NCBI GenBank assembly: GCA_015680685.1 | Contig: MNCI01003787.1 | Span: 222,115 to 286,114 of the forward strand | Direction of reading: 5' to 3' | From: Gnetum montanum | Taxonomy: Eukaryota; Streptophyta; Gnetopsida; Gnetales; Gnetaceae | Length of the DNA stretch: 64,000 nt | Shown: piece by piece, positions 22,525-32,695 of the stretch | Position numbering within the stretch: position 1 is the first letter of the stretch | Layout of the letters: the number at the start of each line of letters is the position of its first letter | Notes under the pieces: model-generated | What the model saw: the letters and a program-made list of their open reading frames with translations, nothing else | Told to the model about the DNA's origin: nothing | Databases searched by the model: none | Position numbers and translations under genes: made by a program

Positions 22525-25500
22525 CTATAATCCCAAGATCAAAGAAGCATACAAAAGTTCATTCCAAGTATCAGGCACCCCTGGCAAACACCAGTGACTG
22601 CAATCGGCCATGGGTATAGGGCGCTTATCTTTGCTAACGAAGATGGAAGAGTGCGCATCTTTCCTGAAATCCGACATTTTGGTTATGTTCATCAAGGTCA
22701 CAGGAAATCTCATGTTCCCCAATATTCTCTCCACAATTCTCATTCTCTCAGGGTAAGGATTGATAAATTCCTCATCCAGAAACGGCTCTGTCTCTCCATG
22801 GCATCTTAAATTTCCCGTTTTCTTCCACTGATACGAACTGCATGCACATACATTATTTCTCAGAAATTCAGTTGCAGTCTTGCAGATAATGGGTCTACAG
22901 AGGATTCCAAACCAGTATAATTTCAAAACATAAGAAGCAGAAATTTTCAGATCTCAATTGCAGATAAAGGACTGCTCCTCCATCCATGACGAACCAAAAA
23001 AATGCACCAACAGAAACTAACAAATAAAATATTTTGATGTACATCCATGCCTGGAATGAACAGGAGACCATGCGCGAAAGAACACTTTGGTCTTGTTGCT
23101 ATCAAGGTTTTTATCCACCCAATTGGCCCACGTCACCATTGCCTTCTCAAATGCCACTATTTCTTCCAATTGGGGATGAATATAATCCCCTTCTTGGAAG
23201 AAATTGCTGAGGTAACACATTCGGAAAAACTTTTCAGTGCGTAATTCGTCTGAAAACAGGGTAATATCGATAATAATGATAATAAGGAAGGACTATATAA
23301 TTAAATAGCATTCAAGATGAATTGAACCTACATTTTCATACAATACTTAGTACACTGAACATAAGCGGATATTACGGTTACCCATTTTCGTTGATCTCTT
23401 TAAGAAAGCTTGCAATTTTTTCTAATTGATGTTTTTAAAACTCATAACATGGCCATTCATACTATGGAATAAATCCAGTTTCAATTAAATGTCATACGAT
23501 GTATGGCGCTGGGAACGTTGCCACCAATGTCCGCTGTTGAAGACCAGAATATCTGCATCCCTCCAGAGGAACCCAAATCTATGAATACTCCGCAGATTCA
23601 ATGTTTCTTTGCTCTCGTTATTTATTTTGATTTGACCACGATCCACCAGGAATGGTGTCCAGAAAAATCCCACTGAGCAGTTGTAATCCTGCAGAATTAT
23701 AATTAATTATAACACCACAGGGGAGAATGCTTATAAGAAACAATGCGGTAGTTAGCTGGTTTATAGTCAATTAGATCAGCTCCAATCTTGCGATGGAATT
23801 AGTCAGAGCAAGTTGGTTATGGGTCATGGATTAGGGGTGGTTGAATCATTGAAATATTGTTCTTTGCTGTTCGGATACCTGCTTTAGGTATACTAAACAA
23901 ATTTTAAGGCTTAGTGCCAGATCGATTGAAGTAGTTATATGGGAAGGGTTTTGTGCGATTTTTTAAAAGAGTTGTCGCCACCTGCTATCTAACCAATCTG
24001 CAGATTAAATACTGATGTTACTGTTACAGAGATTATGAAATGTTTCTTCAGTGATCAAGACCGAAGACATGAGCTGGTGCTTTTATTCTCAGCGAAAATT
24101 CAAACTATTCACAGGCAATGATAGTGGATTGCATACGTAATATATAAAAAATCACAAACTGAAAAAAAATTGGGAAATATAATTAACGCGAACCTTGGCA
24201 ATGAAAATGGTGGTTGTCTGATTAAGGTAGGTATAAGACCAGCCATCGACGGGCACAACCGTTCCCAAAATGCAGAGCAATGATGACCACTGTTCTCTGT
24301 TAAGCGAATCTCCCACGAACATCAGTTTCTTCCCTCTCAGTCTATCCAGCAAATCAGTTGCATTCATCCTATGCAAGATCCAGGCATAATCATAACTACT
24401 AAATATGTCGTAACATCATCATCAAAATGGATCTCGGCTCCATTAAAAAATATCATGACCAAGTTTATAAAAAGTTTTGCCTATCACAGCTTTTCAGGAA
24501 GTGCCCAAAGAGCGCCACACAAGAAGGCATAGGCATAAACATTTAATACAGATGAAAAAAATGTCAATAGATGAAATTTGAGCTCTTAGATACAAGTAAA
24601 TTGTGAGAGAGAACTATGTAGCAGACCTTAGAGACTGATAATAAAAGCTCCAAAAACTAAAGACTCTGCATCAATTTTTTAAATTGAAGGATAGCAAAAA
24701 ATGACGTAAAAGAAAACATATATAGGTAGAAGTGGTTAAAGCCTTTGGCATAGAGAGGCAGTTCATAGGTTTGGTTCCAAGATAACACCGATTTCTGAAT
24801 TAAATAAATTCCGTCGAAAGAATTTGTAAAACTGCTATGTTCCATGGATTCAGGAGAGTCTCCAATTGCAATTAAAAATTCAGCTTCAATTAAAGCAGAT
24901 ACGAAAAAATTTGCAATAGATGAAGCTTTAGCTCTTAGATAAGTGATGCAGCAGGTTCTATATTCTTGGATGAAGATGACCAAAGTTCGAAAAACTAAAA
25001 CCCATGCATCATCCTTCAAATTCAAAGACAGCAAAACATGCCCCAAACATAGGCAGTAACATGTAAAGCACATATAAAGAAATTGCAATAGATCAACTTT
25101 AAGAGAAGCTAATTACCACAGAGAAGGCATGTAATAGACCTTACCTTGTTAGACAACGATTATAAAAATTTCAAAAACTAAAAAGCATGCAACATCCTTC
25201 AAATTCAAGGATTATGAGATGCGCCCAAAAAAAATTTAGTCGCAGTTGAAACAGATGTGAAAAATTGCAATAAATCAAGTTTGAGCTCTTACATAGAAGC
25301 GAATTGTGAAGTAAACTCATAAAGCAGATCTAATATTGTCAGATGGCAATGATGAAAGTCATACATCATTCTTTAAATTAAGGATAGCAAAAATATGCCA
25401 AAAAAAAAAAAGACAGGTAAAAACACTTACAACAGATGTGAAGAATTTAAAATTGCAATTTGAATTCAAGGATAGAAAGCTATAAGAACATAATGATAAT

Positions 25501-26207
25501 GATGAGTTTGTGGTTTGTGGGTACCTGGGAATTTCACAATCATGGGGTTGCCATCTCCAGTGGGTATATCCAGTGTCGTTTCTGCCGTTTTCTGCACAGT
25601 TGACAGCAGAGCTCATGTAGTTGCAACTTTGAGGCGGATAAAGAGGGTAGCTCTGGTCCTGGACCCATTTTCCAGAGTACAAATCACACAGTCTGTAATG
25701 CTGTTGCTCTAGTTTTTGTAGGTTATTGGAAACATTGAGAGAAAACTGATCTTTGTGCTGATGCTGTTGTTGCTCTGGTTTCTGCTGGTTACAGGAAACA
25801 TTGAGAGAAAATTTATCTTTGTGCTGATGCTGCTGCTCTGGTTTTTGCTGGTTATAGGAAACATTGAGAGAAAACAACTGATCTTTGTGCTGCTGATGAT
25901 GCTGCTGCTCTGGTGTTTGTTGGTTATTAGAAACATTGAGACGAAACTGATCTCTGGGATGTTGATGATGCTGCTCCCCTAATTTTTGCTGATCTCTGGG
26001 ATGTTGATGATGCTGCTCCCCTAATTTTTGCTGGTTATTAGAAACATTGAGAGAAGAAAACTGATCGTTGTGCTGATGATGCTCCTGCTGATGCTGCCAT
26101 GAGACGCCCAAAAAAAAGAAAAAGAAATACATGAACACCAACGCTGCTAATGCGGAGGTTCCCAACACTGCAAACAAGGATTCTACAAGCTTGTGGAAGC
26201 TCGCCAT
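22525..26207 (-). CDS. TBL family polysaccharide O-acetyltransferase, copy A (505 aa, 5 exons)
   Basis: Exons on the minus strand are 26207-25525, 24368-24194, 23688-23498, 23206-23051 and 22837-22525. Together they make 1518 nt, uninterrupted. The protein is a type II membrane protein: a short N tail, a Phe-rich membrane segment (about residues 18-36), a long Gln/His-rich stalk of repeated LNVS units (about 40-165), the Cys-rich PMR5N domain ([11 protein letters not shown] to [13 protein letters not shown]), then the PC-esterase/DUF231 domain. The domain has the FVGDSLN motif (Ser249) and the C-terminal [16 protein letters not shown] motif (Asp480, His483). TBL proteins transfer acetyl groups to xylan, mannan or pectin in the Golgi; the substrate here is unknown. 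Exons 2-5 have exactly the same lengths as copy B. Intron 4 uses a GC donor. Confidence 0.88.
24369..25524 (-). repeat. TBL-A intron 1, made of degenerate tandem units and a SINE-like insert
   Basis: Copies of a 170-200 bp unit start near 24561, 24912, 25087 and 25268 (a CAATAGATCAAGTTT-GCTCTTAGATA block in each) and end with an ATCCTTCAAATTCAAGGATAGCAAAA block. A tRNA-like head (AGTGGTTAAAGCC ... GGTTTGGTTCC) lies at 24729-24780 between units. The same arrangement, including the SINE-like insert, is in copy B. Confidence 0.65.
25690..26070 (-). repeat. Coding minisatellite in TBL-A exon 1
   Basis: About six in-frame units of 42-75 bp encode variants of [20 protein letters not shown]; one 42-bp unit ([14 protein letters not shown]) is repeated back to back. 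Copy B has two units. The length difference between the two exon 1 sequences is 243 nt, a multiple of three. Confidence 0.85.
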
Positions 26208-28136
26208 GAGAAATAATTGGATAATGATGATGGTGAGATCTTTGAAAATAAAGAAACTAATTAAGCATTCATGGATACTTCATTCCTCAATCATTCATGC
26301 ATGGATGATCTCTATCTCTACTCGACCTCTACCAACTCCGTTTGTTGAGGTTTCGGTGGAGGGTAGTTGTCTCTTTTATTATGCAATTTCAGGCTTCCTG
26401 GAAAGTGCACCGTTGTCAAGGTGAAAAATTACCAATCCGATTCTTGTTAGCAATGAATCCACGTTATGGAATTTATTGAAGATGTAGATCACCGCCTCCA
26501 GTGAAGAGTATTGTTTCACTTTAACAGTGGTGTTTTGCGCTTTGACTAAAGATCTCATTAGGCTGGCTGCTTATAAAGTTTCTATCACGGATTTTACTAA
26601 GTGAGAACAGTTACTTTACACTGAAAGCAGCGTGCAAGTCTTTTACAAGAGACAGAAACAAAGGCAACCAACAAAATTTGTGATTTGAAATATGCTTGAG
26701 TAGGTAGGTGTCTGTAAAGAGCAGGGACAGTTTTGTAGGGGATGTAAATTCTAAGATATAAAAGGGAAATGAAGAAGAAAAAAAATATTTTTATTTGAAT
26801 AGTAGTAGGGGAGATCTCAGTTCAAAGATGAATTATCTATCTGCAGTTATCCTCTTCAGTTACAGTGTACAATTAGAGCAGGAATGGGATCTCATTATCT
26901 AATAGTTGAAGATTACTTAGGAATGACCAAATATGTCTGCAATACAAATAGTATAAAAGATGAAATCTACATTTTCATGCAATGTCTGGCACTAGAGCAC
27001 ATAGATAAGATATTATAATGTTACCAACAACACTCAGTAATTTTCTTAATAATGTTTTCAAAACTCTCTTAATAATGTTTTCAAAACTCATAGCATGTAT
27101 GTTTATACTGTCAATCTTGTAATAGAATTTTAATTTCATTGTCAATTTGATAAAATATTTAAATTACATTTTCTTAAGAAAAAATAAGATATTATTCTAA
27201 AGAAAGATTCTCTGCATAAACATAACAAGTCAACTCTTCAATGATATGGCAAGTGGAAACCATGGTTATTAATAAATTCTGTAACAAGATAATTCTTTTT
27301 CTCTTCCTTCCCATTTTATTTATTAAAGCTCATCTAAATGATTTCTTTTTATAATTTTAAATTTTTTCAAAATTTTTTAATTTAAAATTAAATTGAGTAA
27401 TCATAGCAAATTTGATGTGCTCCTCTTTGACCTCCTATTTCAGAGCGAAAATTCTCTAACATTCATTAAACCTTTGAGGCATAAGTGAAAAATCTGTAGA
27501 AATATATCACCAAAAATTTATTTGTTTTTCCTAAATTTCATGCAAGGTACTCTGATGGGTTTGAGATCACAAAAACCAATACCTATTGAGAAACTCCAAT
27601 ATAATAACCATGGTGCTGGGATTAAAGAAGAAATTTTGTTGTGTCTATGTGACATAGTGTTTGTCACCTGTAGCTCCACTTGAGCATTTTAATATTTATC
27701 CTTTTCAAAGATGTAAGCTTCTCTGGTTTACCTAACAACAATAATGACCAACTGGAATTAAGATACTCATAAGATGAAAAATGCTGGAAGGAACTTCATG
27801 GTGGGAGGTAAACGATAAATAGGTTTTTCTAGAATACATTAATAACGTTTAGGCAATGCTAAAAACCAATTTCCAGCAGCATGATTAGTTGCAAAAGGGA
27901 TATTTTACAGAAATTAACATAGAATGAACTTAATAATGCAGAGTTTGGAGATACATGTTCTCCATTAACTTTAACATAAACCATCTTATAATTGGATTTT
28001 AATAAATGATTTATAAAAAGAAAAAAATCTTGCCAAGGCTACTCCACTGCTCCTACACTTAGCTTAGCTTATGAACAAAAAGGATGAAAAAGTTCCACCA
28101 CAAGAATACTACCACACCTAAAAACAAAGACGAGCT
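26208..28136. other. Spacer between modules A and B, with TBL-A promoter
   Basis: The first 450 bp are the TBL-A 5' flank. A weak TATA-like CATAATAAA (26375-26383, minus strand) stands where copy B has TATAAATAA. The remainder is AT-rich with no open frame or domain I can support. Confidence 0.5.
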
Positions 28137-28731
28137 TTACTCTTGCACTGCGATAAGGACTTTCATTGAGTGGATCCAGCTTTACACTCATGGGAGATCT
28201 AAACCAACCATATATTTTAGAATTTCAAGTCTTAATACGGTTAAATGATATACTGAACCTTGGGATGGGAACTGTGCATAAAGCCATTAAGTGGTGGTTT
28301 TCTTTCTTCTAAAAAATAACGTGCTTTCCTGCTCTCTTTAAAAAACATTAGTGCTTTTCTGCACATTGTAGATTATGGTTTAAGGTGTGTCTCCCATGTT
28401 CCCACTGGCTGGCCACTAAAATCATTTTACAAAACACATGCGTCACCTGTGAACCCCTTCATGATCACAAATCATAACTAATGTCTTTTGTAGTTATTAG
28501 TGGGCTTCATTATTGGTGTCCACTGCTATTTTTCACAAAAATAAAAAAGAATTGTGTCCAACAACCCACGTGCTTCATGATTTTGATTACTTTTTGTGCT
28601 GAACACACCAAACAAGTTCAACTGAATTTCAAATTTCAAAGCTATCATACTGAATACTTTAACGGCTATTTATGAATGTAATTTCACTTTTCAAATAGAC
28701 TGAATCACCCACCCACCGAAAACTTGATAAG

Positions 28732-28738
28732 TATTTAA
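28732..28738 (+). promoter_or_regulatory. Putative TATA box of esterase B
   Basis: TATTTAA lies 39 bp before the ATG. Copy A lacks this context because its start region is triplicated. Confidence 0.35.
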
Positions 28739-28776
28739 AGAAACATGATAGTTTTGGTTGAGCCAAGAAGATCAAA

Positions 28777-31168
28777 ATGAGGGGCCACGCCTACTGTTAC
28801 AGAAGCTTAGTGCTTGCATTCTTAGATCTTCTTCTTCTGTTGTTCTCCATGGAGACATCTGGACGAGTGGTGAATAAAACAATTCCTCCAAAAATAGATG
28901 TATTTGTGTTATCAGGACAGAGCAACATGTCTGGCAGAGGAGGAGTGGTGAATGGCACTTGGGATCAAGTTGTTCCTCCACAGTGCAGCCCAAATCCTTC
29001 CATTCTCAGGCTGGATGCCCACCGCCACTGGATAAATGCTCATGAGCCTCTCCATGCTGATATTGATACAAGTTCTGTATGCATTTTAGGGTTTTGTTGT
29101 TTACATGGTTGTGGGTTTTCACTAATTAGTATCTAATTGGACTGTAATGTAAGCAAGGGAAGGGAAAAGTTTTCTGGTTACTGACAGCAGTTGCTTAATT
29201 TGGTTGCAGAGAAAGTTTGTGGAGTGGGTCCCGGAATGTCATTTGCCAATGCAGTGTTGAAGCATTACCCATGCCCTGAACAAGCCCGGATTGGGTTGGT
29301 TCCCTGTGCCATTGGAGGCACTGCTATCAAAGAATGGGAGAAAGGGAGCCAACTGTATAACATGATGATTTCCAGGACAAAATCGGCTCTCAAGCGTGGA
29401 GGAGTCCTGAAAGCACTGCTTTGGTACCAAGGTGAAAGTGATGCCCTAAATGAAACCAGGGCTAACAGTTACAAGGACAATCTGGCCAAGCTTATTCATG
29501 ATATTAGATCTGATTTAAAACATCCCAATCTTCTTTTCATTCAGGTATCTGTTAAAAATCGATTCTTGTTTTATATTTCCTTGATAATTGTGATTTTATT
29601 TTTACATATATGGGTACGTCTTTTAAGGGTATCTGGCTGCTATTGTAGCTTGGCTCTAAACCTAGTACTGTAAAAGGTATTTACCTACCAACAAAATATT
29701 ACCTACCAACAAAATATTATCTGCAACTAGCATAGGATATTATCCTATATTTCTTTAGTTCTTAGACTAGATCCTTGGTGTAGCCTTACCTTCTTAAAAG
29801 TCCATAGTCTCTCAACAGATTGTGAACCCGAGGTCTGGTTCCATCATGCATGTCTTAAATAGCTTTTATGTGCCAAATAGAAAGATCTTTCCTTTTTATA
29901 CACAACAAATAATCTTTGGGGAACTCTATCATAAGCTCTCTCTAAATTAATGATAATCATATGCAGATTCCTCTTTTTACACCAAAATTTTTCTTCAGTT
30001 GTCTTTAAAAAAAAATGGCTTCTATAGTGATCTTTCAGGCATAAAACCAAACTAACTCTAAAAGTGTGCATTGAAAATAATGAGACAAAACTGAAGTTGA
30101 AAATGGAATTCCATTTCTGCCAATCTTGGCTTACACCATTTCCAGTAATTCATCATCATGGTGCCTTGAGGTAGGCAAAGGTTTGTTAGCATTTGTTTCA
30201 GTATATCCTTGGCATTGAACCAACAAACTTACAAATCACAAGCTGCATGCTCTAACCAAGTGAATTATGCACTATTTACCATAATTATGCATATAAAATT
30301 TAAGATGTTCTAATTTGGTGTTTTGATACTTTCTAGAAAGAAATAGTGCACTACTAAACTTTTGGCATACTCTGAAATGTTGGTGCTCTTGTGAAACATC
30401 ATTTTCTGATACCATTTTAAAGGATATGAACTAGGCAATCTAGTTTTTACCTACAAGAAACATATCATAAGGTTGTTAACATGGATCTCCTTCTCTGCTT
30501 TTAATAACTGTTTGCTAAGTTAGGTTGAGATATGTACTTCACTGAAGGATCACGTAGGATTTGAGGTTTATTCTTGATTCATAGATTATTTCTGAAATAT
30601 GAAATTGCCACACTAGAAGTAGCGTTTTACTTTATTTAATGGTTTTTTTGTTTACTTATTTATCTCTAAAAATAAATAAACATGCTTATGCTTTGCAACA
30701 ATGTAGCAAATGCCATTGAATTGTAATAAAAGTCACCAAGAAAAGAAAAACATACGGATTTCATCGTGAATATGCTTATGCTTTGCAACAATGTAGCAAA
30801 TGCCATTGAATTGTAATAGAAGTCACCAAGAAAAGAAAAACATACGGATTTCATCGTGAATATACATGAAACCACTTAGTTTGTTAATTGTTTTTCTGCT
30901 TAAACTATTGTTTCCCCTAAATACATATGAATGTCACCTGTTACAGGTTGCCATTCACGTGGAAGATCAAACCCCAGCTGAACTGGTTGAAAAGATAAGA
31001 GAAATTCAACTCAACACCACCATTCCAAATGTATTTACTGTTGATGCCAAGGGCCTACCTTTGAAACCAGACAAACTGCATTTAACCACAGAAGCTCAAG
31101 TGAAGTTAGGTGAAATGCTTGCAGAGAAATACTTAGAACATTCAAATATGTTACTCAGCAATTTATGA
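28777..31168 (+). CDS. Secreted SGNH/SASA-type carbohydrate acetylesterase, copy B (284 aa, 3 exons)
   Basis: Exons are 28777-29076, 29212-29544 and 30947-31168 (855 nt, both introns phase 0, GT-AG). Residues 10-24 are a Leu-rich signal peptide core. The mature part matches the plant carbohydrate esterase family typified by Arabidopsis At4g34215 (SASA domain, SGNH hydrolase fold). Visible motifs are FVLSGQSNMSGRGGV (nucleophile Ser49), VGPGMSFANAV, PCAIGGTAIKEW (Gly136), LLWYQGESD (171-177) and PDKLHL (Asp253, His256). Length fits the family (about 260 aa plus signal). The expected reaction is removal of O-acetyl groups from a wall polysaccharide or small glycan; the substrate is not known. 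The start is the first ATG of the signal peptide. It converges on a TBL acetyltransferase gene 1.5 kb away. Confidence 0.88.
29870..30075 (-). mobile_element. LINE reverse transcriptase fragment in esterase B intron 2
   Basis: On the minus strand the reading contains FGFMPERS in one frame and NLHMIIINLERAYDRVPQ in another. These match the non-LTR reverse transcriptase blocks GFMPGRST and LHMVFIDLEKAYDRVPR. One frameshift and stops show decay. It is absent from the shorter intron of copy A. Confidence 0.75.
30230..30300 (-). repeat. Possible tRNA-derived SINE head
   Basis: The minus strand reads CTTGGTTAGAGCATGCAGCTTG, then GGTTCAATGCC about 30 bases on. This is a good fit to pol III A and B boxes. 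No cloverleaf closes, so it is not called a tRNA gene. Confidence 0.35.
30682..30861 (+). repeat. Two 90-bp tandem units in esterase B intron 2
   Basis: Units at 30682-30771 and 30772-30861 are almost identical, so the duplication is recent. A diverged single unit is in copy A near 21130-21190. Confidence 0.9.
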
Positions 31169-32695
31169 TGATGCTACTACTCTACATCACTCTTAAATGA
31201 TCATGGGAAGAAACTTATTCATGGGAAAGGTTAAAGACATTTTGCTGGCTTCATGTTTATTGTTACAGACGATCTTAGCACTTAAGTGCAAGAAGAAAGC
31301 TTTAAGCTATTTTAATTAATTTCATGCTTATGATTTAAAATTGCAAGCTATAGATGATATAATGTTTGTGTTATCCTCTGTAGAGAATGCATAGAAGCAT
31401 TTTGACCATACAAATATTAAGAAAGCTATCTCATGTTGAATAAGACTTACCAAGTGAATTAGCCTCATCAAGAAAGCTTTAGAAAAGAAAAAGTAAATAC
31501 CCTTAGGTAGTATTTATGTTGATCCACTGTTATGGTATGGAGGGAAGAGAGTACATCAAAGATAGGCTAAAAAGACCTTATCAGAGTTACAAAACAAAGT
31601 GACATCCACCTAAACTTTCAGCATTCTTATTTAGAACTAAATGAAACTCAAATATTAAAACGCAAGCACCAAGTTCAAGGCAATAAACGTAGACAATCCA
31701 GAAGAGAATGTGTTCAAGCATCTTGCTGACTGTCAGCCAAGGAGGCTCCATGACAAGTAGCGAATGTTCACAATTTCAATGGCATTACTCCAGTATATAA
31801 TCATCATGCCACCTTTATTGAAAACGGAATGACGGTCGGAATCGATCACACTATTGTTTTTGTTGCACCTGTGGACTATTTTGCTGTAGTTTTAATGAAA
31901 AATACAATGTTGTGAGCAAAAAGCTTTTCATTAACTTTAAAATTTTGGTTTGTACAGTGCTGGCTTCCTTAGACCTGACATTAAATATGAGATTGAATTT
32001 GATTTTTACTTTTTACCGAGACCCACAAGGATTCCGTCAATCCACAAGGGTCAAAAACAAAGACAAAATTCACTTTTAGCTCTTCCTGTTTCAGAATTCC
32101 TCTGTATCTCAACGGAAGTTATAAAATCTCTTTGATTTTGACTTTAAACCTACGGCATGCATGAGATGACTCCTTTCAACATATCAATCTAAAAAAGGAT
32201 TAAGGAGAAATGGAATAATCATGTTAAAATAAGAATTGGCATTCACCCAGGCAAGCATGCTTATGGATGAACACAATGGCCCAGAAAGCATTAAGTCGCA
32301 TGCCTGTTATGTAACCATTACAACCCTTCAAATGAATGCACGAACTTCATAACAGAGACAAGAAAAAGTGATGCATTTTTGCCACAAGCCAAAGCAAATG
32401 CTATAATAAGCATATGCCCGGGCTTATACACATGGAGGATAAGAGTTATTAGAGAGGAAAGCATAGGAAAAGGTAGTAAAATCTGTGCTTCACGGTGAGA
32501 AAAGATGTTCATCAGCATTCTAAATTGATTCAGAACTGACTACAGACTTGGACAGATGAAGTGTTAGAAATCTCCAACAAAATCTTTCCAAACCATGCCA
32601 TATCAATTTTCATATCCTGGGATTGCAAATGGCTCAGATATGGCTGGAAGCTTGCTGCAGCAAATTTTGAAGGGCTAATGGCATTATTATTGTTG
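31169..32695. other. Spacer between convergent esterase B and TBL-B
   Basis: The two 3' ends face each other here. A short open stretch at 31950-32135 (MYSAGFLRPDIKYEIEF...) has no supported identity. No other gene is seen. Confidence 0.5.

Larger units (their letters stand above)
18850..26650. repeat. Duplicated two-gene module A
   Basis: Homology to 28137-36370 begins near the GTCTTAATA-GGTTAAAT segment (about 18945 and 28228), covers the esterase and the TBL gene with their introns, and ends beyond the TBL 5' flank (TTTCAGGC-CCTGGAAAGTGCA at about 26390 and 36270). Gene order and orientation are the same in both, so this is a direct tandem duplication of a convergent pair. Confidence 0.88.

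Noticed and set aside
30230-30300. tRNA gene on the minus strand
   Set aside because: A and B boxes fit, but no acceptor stem or full cloverleaf can be formed; kept only as a possible SINE head.
31950-32135. Open frame MYSAGFLRPDIKYEIEF... between esterase B and TBL-B
   Set aside because: It faintly resembles a phloem-protein-2 segment, but it is too short, lacks flanking exons and is absent from module A.
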